Source: Aspidiotus rigidus (Eukaryota > Arthropoda > Insecta > Hemiptera > Diaspididae). Taken from it: a stretch of DNA of 64,000 nt. The notes below the pieces were generated by a model that saw nothing but the letters and a program-made list of their open reading frames with translations, made no database searches and had not been told where the DNA came from. Below, piece after piece: positions 34,341 through 44,639 of the stretch (its first letter is position 1; each line of letters begins with the position of its first letter). A program made the translations under genes and the position numbers. The stretch is taken from assembly GCA_035079385.1 (NCBI GenBank), contig JAVHKY010000025.1, positions 17,582,501-17,646,500 of the forward strand, read 5' to 3'.

Positions 34341-34718
34341 ACGGAACAAAAGGACAAGGAAAGCTTGAGCGGAGTGTACAAGCTCAGTTGTGAACAGTGC
34401 GAGGGGATCTATATCGTTGAGACTGGGAGAAAGTTTGAGATCAGGAGAAAGGAGCACTAAACGTCGAGGGAGAAAGAAGATGGCAAGTCACTGTTTGGGA
34501 AATACTGTAACGAGGAAAACCGCGATGATGGAGAGGGAAAATTTGAAGTCATACTCGTAGAGAATCGCACAAAGAGAAGAAAACTCTGGAAACAAATGGA
34601 GATTGCAAAAGCCAAGAGGAAGAAAGCCTGCCTCTTGAACAATGTAATCACATTTGACAGCGAAAAATTATTCGGCCTGGTGATTGGACGAGAGAAGAAG
34701 AATGGAACCAACCAATGA
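34341..34718 (+). pseudogene. GIY-YIG endonuclease fragment of a Penelope-like element
   Basis: The frame reads SGVYKLSCEQCEGIYIVETG, RKFEIRRKEH, a stop at 34458, then continues FGKYCNEENRDD, KFEVILVENRTKRRKLWKQM and LLNNVITFD. This is the domain order of Penelope endonucleases: G-V-Y-K.. C..C, YIGQTGR, R..EH, a segment around a conserved histidine, and a final E/N region. The canonical YIGQTGR is altered to YIVETGR and there is an in-frame stop, so the enzyme is inactive. No RT was found upstream within the insertion. Confidence 0.8.
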
Positions 34719-34934
34719 GACGGCAGAAATCCAGGTAGCCAATAGAAACGCAGCATTTAGGACAATAGATTGAACCGATCACAAAGCAGTATGTTTTAGC
34801 CAATAAGAACACAATGTCATATTGTTGTAAGAATAAGTTTCTAAGAAGTGAACCAATCACAACACAGCATTGTTATAGCCAATAAGACCACAGTGTTATA
34901 CTATAAAAACTCATGGTCAAGGCCTTGTTCTTCA

Positions 34935-34989
34935 GTTGCGACACAACCGATGATGGGATGATACCCGAAAGTACTCTTGTAAAAGCAAC
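34935..34989 (+). ncRNA. Hammerhead ribozyme motif, mutated core
   Basis: The segment is the inverted copy of 34232-34286. It keeps the GTTGC/GCAAC and ACAA/TTGT stem I, stem II, GAAA and AGTACT, but the core reads CCGATGA instead of CTGATGA. The changed base is the conserved U4, so cleavage is expected to be lost or strongly reduced. Confidence 0.7.
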
Positions 34990-35648
34990 TAATAAAGTAG
35001 ATTTGTACAATTGAAAACCCCTTTTCAATAAGCACTGATGGCTCCAGGAACCAATTTGGAATTGAATTCAAAATTTTGGGGAAGATCACGAATCTCCCGG
35101 AATGGTGGTATTTCCTAACCTCGAAGACTAGCTTTTTTCTGCACTACGTCCTTATTCTACGAGCAGTCGAAAAGAGGTCTACGACCTTTTCGCTAATTGC
35201 ACCTTCCAAAATTTTATCTACAGAATAGGCGCGTCTTCTTTTTCACTCCGCGAGTTGCAAATTTCATATCTAATTTAACGATTAAACCGAGCAGAATACA
35301 ACATGTAATTAATGGTCGTTACATTATCTGAAACTCCCTTCGGTTACAATTATAAGGCTTACTATAATCTCCTCTCTCATATACGACACGCGGGAACATA
35401 TCTCGATGCGTTTAAAAAAAAAAAGGCCAGATAATTAAAATATCGATCAAAATAATACCGCAGACTATTAGAGGCGCGTGTTATTTTATTCGTTTTGTTA
35501 CGATTCAAAAAACACAAGTGTATGAAATGACTTACGAAGCGTATTAATGTCGAGGAGGGTTTGTTTGCGTTCGCCAAATTCCCTCGCTTTTATAGCAAAA
35601 CGCGAAAGCCAAACATTTTCTTAATGGAGCTCTTTATTTTGTTTTCAG

Positions 35649-35753
35649 CTCGTTGGCGACGAATTTGATATGGAGTTAAATTTCGTAATTCAAGACGCGG
35701 AGAATATTAAACACATGTTAGATCTGCTGGATCATTGCGTACCTACCTTGCAG
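35649..35753 (+). CDS. Internal exon of a neurobeachin-like gene (N-terminal region)
   Basis: The 105-nt exon lies between TTTTGTTTTCAG and GTAAGA and is open in phase 0 at both ends. It encodes 35 residues: [19 protein letters not shown] followed by [16 protein letters not shown]. This matches, from memory, the N-terminal region of neurobeachin (vertebrate NBEA; Drosophila rugose), where L.GGEFD.EMNFIIQDAES..CM.ELL.HC....Q precedes AEIWS.F. Neurobeachins are large BEACH-domain proteins of vesicle trafficking and synapse function that bind protein kinase A. Neither the preceding exon nor the following one (expected to begin with AEIW) was found, so both flanking introns appear to be very long and repeat-filled. 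Orthology is inferred from one short exon. Confidence 0.75.
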
Positions 35754-36713
35754 GTAAGATTAGTGTTGTATTCATTCCACTTCATCGTTTACTGTCATTT
35801 AATTCGTTTCTCGCAATAATCGACGCCCGCCTGTGGCACTTTTGACTCGTACGTAAGGGTAGAAAATTTCGAACACGTCGATCGTATTACAGCTCGCAGT
35901 AGGTGATACGCGTTTTCGCAGACACGTTAAATAGTTTACAAACGTTGTCGCAGGAGGGCGGGGGAATTAACGTTGTGTGAAATAATCGCGTAAATATAGT
36001 GTGTATCACGAACGAAAAGGGCGAATATATTACGGCAGGTTGATGGGGAACGCAGCAGCTAAGATGCGGAGAATGCGACCGGAAACGGGTCGAAATAAAT
36101 TTCGCGAATCAGCAAAAAAAAAAAAGGGCGTAATCTTCCTAACACTGCATCTGGGTACTTTCCAAACGCAGCTGTTGACATCTCGCCGTCTTCGCTATTA
36201 TCGTCGACGACGGATTCCTTTTGATTATATTCTCATTTTAATTTGGCTGAGAATCATATTATTGTGTCGCGGCGAATTCGAGTAACAAGCTTGTACCGGT
36301 GTATTTATCTGTAAAGTAAACGCCCAGTACTTTATCGAACAAAATGTACTCTCGAGATGGTGCAGGGTGGTCATTATTTGTCTTGTATGTCTTTTAGTGG
36401 GTGTAGAAGAGTTCAAAGTTCACCCGCGGCTCATCTGGAACTCGCTCGGGTATACAGGAGGAGAGATTTATATTCGTGGAAACGTGTGGACGGCCATTGT
36501 TAGATACTTCCGACGATAAATTCAAAGTTTATGGATTTTTTTCACTTTTGAAGGAAAAATATTCTTTACATGTAAATTACTGCTGCAGAAAAAAAAAAAA
36601 AAAAACCAAACGCCTTGTCGGAAAAGTTCCGGGACTGCAATGTCAGTGCGTATGCGAGAGTTCCTTCTCATGCTGGACCGCTATCCCAGGGAAAATCTGG
36701 TATCGAAGGCTTC
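35754..36713. other. Intronic stretch after the exon
   Basis: The stretch starts with a GTAAGA donor. No further exon was recognised. The open frames at 36001-36757 lack any recognised similarity. Confidence 0.45.
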
Positions 36714-38104
36714 AGCCGGGTAACAATGATGATCCGGCCTTTGTCGGGAATCTCTAATTCAACTATCGGAAGTTGTTGGGGATGGAATAAAATTCTTCCT
36801 TCCAAATTTTCAGCCACCTAAGTCTATTCTATCCTCCGTGATATTTAAAAATGTGTATTTTACTGTAAAAATGCTACAGCACGTAATCCTCAATGAATCC
36901 TCTTGTGCTTTGAAAGGGAAATAAAACATTTCAAGGGCCATCCATGATAATTTTTTCGAACTAAAAAAAAAAATTCTATATAAAATGCATAAAATTTTTT
37001 AAGTATGTTGTTGCTGAGGGCCCAAGCTGGAAAAAATATATATGAAGTATTGAACGGTCACCTAAAACATATATTTTTTTCAGAATTTTTGAAGAGGTGG
37101 AAGACCCTCAAAAATTGAGGTTTGTAAACGGGGTAATACGCGTCACCAGTCGCGCGCCATTCTGTACGTGGAATACACGCTCTGCTCGTACACATTACAA
37201 GGGTGCAACACTCGTACACGTCGCGGTACGACGCGGTGTTTAGTCGTTGCTGAGTGTTGCGTATAACGTCGCGTCGTCTTCGGCTTCGCGCTCCTTGATT
37301 TTTTACTATTTCCAGAGCGTTCCAGCAACTGGAGGATTCATTTAATATTTTTTACGAACTCATCGGACGTGTTTACATAAGAATTGACCTCATCAATGAA
37401 CGAAGTACCAAAATTCAGGATTCTCCAGATTGAAAAAGTGGATTTTTTTGATTTTTGTATTTCTTGACCGTTCCAGCGACTGGAGAAGTTTCTGACTGGA
37501 ACGCTCTGAAAATAGTAAAAAATCGAGGAGCGCGAAGCCGAAGACGACGCGACGTTATACGCGAGACTCGGTAACGACTGAACACCGCGTCGGACCGCGT
37601 CGTGTGCGAATGTTGCACGCCTGTTACGTGAACGAGTGGAGCGCGTATTTAACGTACAGGAAGGCGCGAGACTGTTGACCCGTATTTCCCCGTTTACAAA
37701 CCTCAATTTTTGGGGGTCTTCCACCTCTTCAAAAATTCTGAAAAAAAAAAATGTTTTAGGTGACCGTCCAATACTTCATATACATTTTGTCCAGTTTGGG
37801 CCCTCTGTAAAAACATACTTAAAAAATATGCATTTTATATAGATTTGTTTTTTTTAGTTCGGAAAAATTATCATAGATGGCCCTTGAGATGTTTCATTTC
37901 CCTTACAAAGCACAAGAGGATTTACTGAAAATTACGAGCTGTAGAATTTTTATAGTAAAATATACTTTTTTAAATATCACGGAGGATAGAATAGACTTGG
38001 GTGGCTGAAAATTTGGAAGTAAGAGTTTTATTCCATCCCCAACAACTTCCGATAGTTGAATTGGAGATTCCCGACTAAGGCCGGATTACCATTGTTACCC
38101 GGCT
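36714..38104. mobile_element. Giant foldback, two arms of about 620-650 bp
   Basis: AGCCGGGTAACAATG at 36714 is the inverse of the sequence ending at 38104. The arms remain complementary inward through GGAAGTTGTTGGGGATGGAA, GGAGGATAGAATAGAC, GAAGAGGTGGAAGACC, CCCGTTTACAAACCTC, ACGCGACG and AGCGCGAAGCCGAAG to a loop of about 130 bp near 37335-37465. The outer parts are AT-rich and the inner 200 bp is GC- and CpG-rich. The arms are diverged by roughly 10-15%. No transposase was seen. Arm-internal open frames are shadows. Confidence 0.85.
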
Positions 38105-38179
38105 AGAGCTTTTTCTCTAATCCTAGTCTACTGAAAATCCTGGTCCCGTGTGAAAAGCATGTGACAGGAAAATTTGCCG

Positions 38180-38295
38180 GAAAAATTAGTCTGAGAAAAT
38201 TTGCCTCACGAAAATTCGGTTGAGTCATTTTTTTACCGTTGACCAGAAGTTACCGAGTCGGTTTGTACAGTCCTCCAAAAAACCCACGGGTTCTT
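38180..38295. repeat. Short direct repeat, copy 1
   Basis: The phrase AAATTTGCCTCACGAAAATTCGG, then a gap, then ACCAGAAG.. recurs at about 39880-39965. Confidence 0.5.
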
Positions 38296-38520
38296 TAACG
38301 AAGATAAACAAGGGGTGACAGGAAACCTGTTTTAGGGGGGTCTATGACGTCATCAGATTGTGACGTCACAGGCCCCGCTTCCCCCAAGTTATGTGCGATA
38401 GGAGGGGACTTGGAAAATTTTCGAGCACCGAGCTTGACCGCGACGTCTTTTCCGAAAAGGTCCGTTGTTAGAATTTTTATCTACCTAAAATCTATTTATT
38501 CTATAGGGTCGATTTATATC
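38290..38520 (-). mobile_element. MITE family copy, inverse of 14325-14690
   Basis: ACAGGAAACCTGTTTTAGGGG is followed by TATGACGTCATCAGATTGTGACG, then GATAGGAGGGGACTTGG, then GTTAGAATTTTTATC. It abuts satellite at CCTAAAATCTATT. Confidence 0.6.
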
Positions 38521-40090
38521 TGACGTCCATCTGGAAGCGAACTCGAGTCGATTTTTTAAAATTTCTAATCGAACTAAAATCTACTGCCGTGTTCAGTCGA
38601 TTTCGAGTGGTGAGAAGTAAACTGGTGAACAAGATGGAGAAATGAGTAGAACGATAGCCTAATAAGAGGGAGTTAGGGAGAACTCACTAATGCCTTGGTT
38701 ACGAAGTCTCAGAAAACAGTTGATTAAACTCTTCAACAAGCATTTTGTAGAAAAAAGAACTCAAAAAGGAGATTGGAGTAGGAAGACTAAGTCGACATTG
38801 GTAGCCACGAGATCTATTCCAAGCCAGTCATTGCAAATTTCATCTTTGAAGCCTCCCACTTTTCCACAGGTCCACTAATAAAATCTCCGATCACTGAGAA
38901 AATATCTGTCGAATAAATTCAAAATGAAAGTTTTCGGTGTAGGTTTACTCGCCTCCACATCACCGCGTTCTTCAGGTTACCGAATCCTAAATTCCCTAAT
39001 AAGAATGCCAAAATGAAATAAGTTTTCGAGGAGTAAATTAAAATTGTTCAAAATTGTAGGCGGAAGGTTGAAAGAGAGCAGAACGGGAAAACTTTTCCAA
39101 TCGTCAGATTACTTTATAATTCTAGCAGACAATATTGAAGAGCCTCTCTTCTGCTATATCAAAAAGTAGAAAGAAGTAACATCAAAACTTTTGAATTCGG
39201 TTTTTCTTTACCTTTTTTTTTTTTTTTTTTTTTTTTTTGTCGTTTGTATCGTATGTTAAATGCTCATCCTATACAAAGATGTAGACGTAGGTAAGTAAAA
39301 TCGAAGCTTCATCGCTACCTATGACGTAAAAAAAAAAAAAGACTTTAAAACGAGTTAAACAAGTGTAACGTTTAATTACCATCTACGTAAGTTTTTGCGT
39401 TGATTACTTTGGTAATGCGTTTTTAAGCGGAAAAATGACAAATTAGAGTAACTGAATATCGCTATGCAATTCCAAAAATTGAACTAATCCTTCCTTTTTT
39501 GTACACAACAATTTTCTGATTTTTTGTAGTTTATATTAACGTAATTCTTATCTCGGTGGTCTGGAAGTTTTGACTAATTAGTGGAGTGTTATGCCTTCTT
39601 AACACGTCTCTCAGTATAATAAAAATTGTTTAGTTTAGTACTCCAGGGACTCGTACGCTCGTATTGCACGACTAGTGGAACTCCGTCTGTGAAATTGTTT
39701 AAGCGTAGCGACGATAATAATACGCCCTAGAATATTACCAGACGAATGTCTGCGAAGTTTTTAAAGTGCCACAGGAGATCATTTCCCCTCGAAATCAATC
39801 CACTTATGGACACGATGGCTCACAATCTAGTAGGTGAGAGAAGAGGGCCAGTGAAAGTTTGTATCTTCAGAGAAAATTGGCCTCAGCAAATTCGCCTCAC
39901 GAAAATTCGGGTGACTTGAGAATTTTTGTTTAAATTTGAGCCAATTAGTGTTACCCAGAAGACCACGAGGACGGCAGCTCACGTAGCCTTCCAAATGTCT
40001 GCCTGTACAAAAGCCTCGTTATTATAAGCCTCTGCCCCAGTCAAGAATGACTATTGGCATCACGCCGCGCCATCGTCCAGAACATAGAAG
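38520..40090. other. Mostly unrecognised stretch
   Basis: A small satellite patch (38510-38620), a T-tract at about 39210-39238 and the second copy of the 38180 repeat (39880-39965) are present. No gene was recognised. Confidence 0.4.
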
Positions 40091-40094
40091 CGTT

Positions 40095-40445
40095 ATCAAT
40101 AGGAAATGTTGCGAGCCACACCTCGCGCACGCTCGAAAATATCGGTTTCTTCGTTAGATCAAAACTTGTTGACAGTCACAAGGCGCAGCCGCGATTTTAC
40201 TAATGGTTCGCACGCCGACTATTGCTCGTATCGCACTTCCAGCACAACCTATCCCTTTTTGAGGGCTTTGAAGAGCCAATATACGTTCGCGTGGACGGTG
40301 TCAAGAAGTATCTGAAATACATGACGGCCTGCTTCGACCCGTGATTGCGGCGATGAAACAGTCCCACAACTCTAACGGACATGGAGGAGTCTGGGAACTC
40401 CCTTGCCCTCGTTGCTATCGTCGAAGCCATGTATCTTCAAAGTAA
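40095..40445 (+). other. GC-rich, coding-like decayed segment
   Basis: The base composition is clearly more GC-rich than the neighbours. Two overlapping frames give plausible protein text: ENIGFFVRSKLVDSHKAQPR with a stop, and EEPIYVRVDGVKKYLKYMTA ending at a stop. No domain was recognised. It may be a broken retroelement or host gene copy. Confidence 0.3.
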
Positions 40446-40544
40446 TCCAGAACAGGGCCCAGACCAAACAAATGATGTCGTTTTTTCAGTTATTGTTTTA
40501 AACGCATGAATGACCAAGTCCTAAGGCCTCCAGCAAAAGGGAAC

Positions 40545-40605
40545 CTGTTTTATCGGGGACTTTTTCAGGAAAAACATCCGCCGTCCGGCCAGAACTGTCA
40601 ACTTT
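40545..40605 (+). mobile_element. MITE family left end only
   Basis: GGGAACCTGTTTTATCGGGG is followed by ATCCGCCGTCCGGCC. The sequence then switches to the TIR-element/satellite module also seen at 13295. Confidence 0.5.
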
Positions 40606-40800
40606 TTGTCCCCAACTTAAATGCCCGTCTGATTCTGCTCTTGATTATGTAATCATAACTGTGCATTTTGTCTGCGAGTAGCAAAATCATCAAATACCCG
40701 CAACGTGTCGAGGGTTGATTGTGCATCGCCTCTAGATCGGTGTCGATTTGAGATCGATTCAAAGTCAACCATGCGATATCCTCAGAAAAGTAAAAATCAA
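40606..40800 (+). repeat. Module shared with 13295-13450, next to satellite
   Basis: AATGCCCGTCTGATTCTGCT, then TTGTCTGCGAGTAGCAAAAT, TGTCGAGGGTTG and CTCTAGATCGGTGTCGATTT match 13295-13445 almost base for base. Here the element's right TIR is absent and satellite follows directly. Confidence 0.7.
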
Positions 40801-41538
40801 CTCCCAAGTCGCATCGATTTGAAGTAGATCCGCTGAGATTCTAAGAGATTACAAGTCGACTTGACATCGACCTGACAGGACAGTCAAGTTTAGTTCGATA
40901 AAAAATTTTGAGAAGTCGACTCAAAATTGATTTCGATTCAAGGTCGATTCGAAATTGACTAAAATACATTCCTAGAGAATAGAAATCGACTTGAAATCGA
41001 CCCAACAAAGCAGTCAATATTGGGTCGATGAAAAATTTGCAGAAGTCGACTAAAAATCGACTCCAGGTTGGCGTCGATTAAAATTGACCAGCATACATTC
41101 TTAGAGACTACAAATCGATTTGAAATCGACCCAACAAAGAAGTCAATTTTAGGTCGATGAAAAATTTCGAGAAGTCGACTGGAAATTGACTCCAGATTTA
41201 TGTCGATTAAAATTCGACCAGCATACATTCTAAGAGACTACAAATTGACTTGAAATCGACCTGACAGAGCAGTTGAATTTAGTTTGATAAAAAAATTTTG
41301 AGAAGTCAACTCGAAATTGATTTCGATTCAATAGCATACATTTCTGAGAGACTACAAATCGACCTGACAGAGCAGTCAAATGTAGTTCGATAAAAAATTT
41401 TGAGAAGTCGATTCGAGATTGATTTCGATACAAGGTCGATTCGAAATTGACCAAAATACATTCCTAGAGAATACAAATTGACTTGAAATCAACCTGACGG
41501 AGCAGTCAATTTTAGGTCGATGAAAAATTTGGAGAAGC
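40800..41538 (-). repeat. Dimeric satellite array, minus orientation
   Basis: About three dimers. Half-units with GCATACATTCTTAGAGACTA alternate with half-units with AATACATTCCTAGAGAATA, each followed by AAATCGACTTGAAATCGACC and GAGCAGTCAATTTTAGGTCG. It is the inverse orientation of the array at 44640-47400 and stops abruptly at a CAGGGTGTCCACT element. Confidence 0.85.
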
Positions 41539-41792
41539 AGGGTGTCCACTTGTCTGGAAAATCTGGAAGTCAGGGAAAAGTCAGGGAATTTTGTGAGACC
41601 TGGAAAAATCAGGGAATTTTTTGAGATACGTCGAGAAAAGTTCGATCTAAAAAGCTTTTCCTCTTTCCTCTTTCCTCTTTTCTTTTCTTTTTTTTTTTCT
41701 TTTTTTTTGCTTTTCAGTGGAGATTATGGTCTGAAAAAACCTGAAAAAGTCATGGAAAAATTTCATTTCAGAGAAAAAGTGGACACCCTGTA
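41537..41792 (+). mobile_element. CAGGGTGTCCACTTGTC MITE
   Basis: The left end CAGGGTGTCCACTTGTCTGG and the right end AAAGTGGACACCCTG form short TIRs. AAATCTGGAAGTCAGGGAA phrases and a pyrimidine-rich core lie between them. It is inserted at the edge of satellite. Confidence 0.75.
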
Positions 41793-41934
41793 ATGATCTT
41801 GAAAAATACAGTTTAGGCCTTCAGATTTCCACCAGCTGAAACAATAAAGCTGGATTTCGGCTGATCGTTGAGTTTGGTATCCTTTGAAAGCTTTTTAGCA
41901 GTAGACTATCATTATCCTATCAGAATTTCAATTT

Positions 41935-42052
41935 TCAAGTCGACCTAAAATCGACTGCCCCGTTAGTTGGATGCCAAGTCGATTTGTAGTCTCTGAGAAT
42001 GTATGCTGTTTAATCGACATCAATCTGAAGTCAATTTCTAGTTGACTTCTCA
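41935..42052 (+). repeat. Satellite fragment between two MITEs
   Basis: AAGTCGACCTAAAATCGACTG and GTCGATTTGTAGTCTCTGAG are plus-oriented, unlike the array at 40800-41538. Confidence 0.6.
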
Positions 42053-42273
42053 GGGTGTCCACTTTTCCTATGAAATGAAATTCCCTGACTTTTCGCCGAC
42101 TTTTTCAGGTTTTTCCAGACAATAATCTCCACTGAAAAGCAAAAGAAAAAAAAGAAAAGGAAAATATTTTAGCTCGAACTTTTTTTGACGTATCTCAAAA
42201 AATTCCCCGACTATGGGTAAAATTCCCAAAATTCCCTGATTTCCAGATTTTCCAGGCAAGTGGACACCCTGAC
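42053..42273 (-). mobile_element. CAGGGTGTCCACTTGTC MITE, inverted copy
   Basis: The element begins CAGGGTGTCCACTTTTCC and ends CAAGTGGACACCCTG. Its interior is the reverse of 41537-41792 (TCCAGACAATAATCTCCACTG, then GAAAAGCAAAAG). Confidence 0.75.
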
Positions 42274-44280
42274 ATTAGCTTCAGCCAAAAGCCTAAGCCG
42301 TATTCTTTGGCTGCAAGACTCTGACATTGAATCATGAATGAAGTGCGTGTTGAATAATGAATTGTTAGAATCAAAATATAACGTCAGTGTGTTGTGGAAC
42401 AAGTAGTTTTTTCCAAATGCATGTCTTGACTGAATTAACTAAGGACACGCTGATTCTGGCGAAACCAATCTCATGAAAATGGCAGCAAAGCCTGTCCAAT
42501 CTACAAATTGCTACTCAAGTACAGTAAAACTTCATTATAACGCGATGAAGGGAGTAGAACTAATTCGCACTAAAGAAAGGTTTCCCGGAAAAAAAGTTTA
42601 ACGCTCAATCTAACTAAAATCCAAATCAGGTCGAAAATTTGACCTTATGCCGGCTCATTATCGACTTCGGTGTACTGAAGACCACTTGTTTGCAGCGCGC
42701 AAATGGCTGCTCGGTCTAAATATTGCCCAGCTCAGGACCTCTGAAGAAGTTCTCCAACGTTTCATTGAATCAGAATTGATAAGCACATAAATACACAAAG
42801 ATGCAATCCTACTTTCCTTAGAGTGCTCCAAATAATGCTTCGATCAAAATTATTTTTGGCAAGCAGTACCGTATTGTCATTCATCTAGATAATTACCTAC
42901 CAAATTTAAACGAATCGCCGCAGCAACGAGCTCGGAAATCATCAATTTTTGAGTTCGAGGAAAAGAAACAATGCGAGATTACGCGAGCAAACGCGATGGA
43001 AGTTGGAATAAATAGAAAACAATTTGAATTTGAAATCTCGCGGGAAAATTGAAAATTAGATTTTAACGATTTTTCGCTCTTTCTCTTGTATCTTTTACAG
43101 CGAGCTCTTTTTTCCTCTCTCTCTTTTTCATGCTCTTATTTCTCGCGGTGTCAAATTATTTTTCACTTGTCATCCGCAATACCCTTTTTCTAATTTCATC
43201 CGCGGTCTTTTTATTCAAGAAGGAACGAAATTTGTATTCGTTTCGAGAATTATTATACTGCCCACCAGTCTGTCAGTCAGTCGTATATTATTTTTATTTA
43301 AAAAATCATTCAGTCGATTCAACCCGCGATACTGTACCTCGTATACACCGATGGAGGAAGATTGTTTCTAAATTTACTGACCTAGAAAAAGGTTCGCGCG
43401 GAGAGAAACGATATACTATACTGAAAAGAATACACTTTTCAATTGATATTTTTCGTAGTCGCGGATTCTGGGAGCGAGAGAAAAAAATAAAGTTCGGACT
43501 ATTGAAAACCGAATATTACACGGTATAACGGATATTTGAATGACTTCGGAATCGATCAAAAAAATACGAAAAAAATCAGCCAGAACAATTGTAAAGTCGC
43601 TCCCGCGTGTTCAGCTTCAGTCGTGCTTTTTTTCCCTCGATTTTTTTTTTCTACTTTTTTTTTCGTTTTATTTTCATCGTTCGTAAACGCTTTTGACGGC
43701 TATTTTCGCGCATGTAGTCGTTTTTTCTTTATTTTCACAAACGATTTATCATCATTGTTTGTATTACTCGTATAAAATGAAAAGCGAGAGAAAATTAGAG
43801 AGGTGCCGCGTTGAACGAAACCGTGCATTCGAAATCCACAGCTATTTCTTCTCGCGATGTCGAGGAAATTTCTTCCCCGACAAATCGAGTGTCTTTATAA
43901 CACAGTGCCCCTCCCCCATCCCTTCGTTATCGAAATTTCTTGCTCGAGCATTCGGAAACGGTCGTAAGAACAAATTTGTTGCCATTGAATCATATAATGA
44001 TGAACTCATCGACGCCGAGCTATATCCATCGGAGGGCGATACAAAGAGCAATTCTTTAAAACAAATACAAAGATTTGTACTCGTTGACGCTTATTTGTTT
44101 CGTGACGTGACGAATGAACACCCTAATTTAGACGTCGATGAAATATTTCCGCGAAGTCATTTCGAGCAGCGAGGTTTTAAACGTTATAGAGGAATGCTCT
44201 TTCATCAGAAATGACGACAGTAATATCGTAATACACTCGTTGACGCAGACTTACAGCTGTAAAGTTTGATTGTTGTACAG
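42274..44280. other. Gene-free stretch
   Basis: There is no recognised gene. The 132- and 173-aa open frames at 43130-44214 are Phe/Ser/Arg-rich without domains. The region has a pyrimidine-rich strand. Confidence 0.35.
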
Positions 44281-44323
44281 AATGAATCTGAAGTTCGCGC
44301 ACCTTTTAGTGGAATTAATTTTG
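44281..44323 (+). CDS. Candidate microexon (speculative)
   Basis: A 43-nt segment lies between TTGATTGTTGTACAG and GTAAGTG. Phase 0 gives NESEVRAPFSGINF plus one base. Splice sites are good, and the orientation is that of the neurobeachin-like exon upstream, but the residues match nothing recognised. 43 nt is not a multiple of three, so inclusion would shift the frame unless the next exon complements it. It may be chance. Confidence 0.2.
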
Positions 44324-44639
44324 GTAAGTGACTGCGACGCGACACCTACTCCTTATAATGGAGTCTTTCTTAGAAGCGTTTTATTCGAATACCCTTGAAA
44401 ATAGATACGTCTCATTTTAAGACATTTGTTCCGTCACAAGTACAAAATCGAAAAATCGACACAGAGCAAGGCATTTATACAAGTTCAGATTCTTTTGACA
44501 CAATTGTAGGATCATGGTGAGTCCGCGACCGGTCCATGACGAAAATTGAAGTCTCTCGCCAGATCGGATGCGACGGTTCTTACAGTTTGAGCTAAGTGAC
44601 GAGAGTCTAATTGGAAAGGCGCTGGAGAGTAGAAAAAGC

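Larger units (their letters stand above)
34149..35028 (+). mobile_element. Penelope-like element remnant with inverted terminal repeats
   Basis: The insertion of 880 bp is flanked by an exact 11-bp direct repeat, TAAGCACTGAT (34138-34148 and 35029-35039). Inside, about 130-150 bp at each end are inverted copies of each other (34191-34325 and 34893-35028). Each copy carries a hammerhead-ribozyme-like motif. Between them lies a GIY-YIG endonuclease fragment. Penelope-like elements are known to join RT to GIY-YIG, to have pseudo-LTRs that can be inverted, and to carry hammerhead ribozymes in them. RT is missing, so this is a 5'-truncated, dead copy. Confidence 0.85.

Noticed and set aside
37143..37842. 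Open frames in the foldback arms
   Set aside because: Both arms give mirror frames of the same inverted sequence and no domain is present.
43130..44214. Long open frames (132 and 173 aa) as genes
   Set aside because: The frames lie in pyrimidine-rich DNA, with Phe/Ser/Arg-rich translation, no domain, overlapping frames and no splice context.
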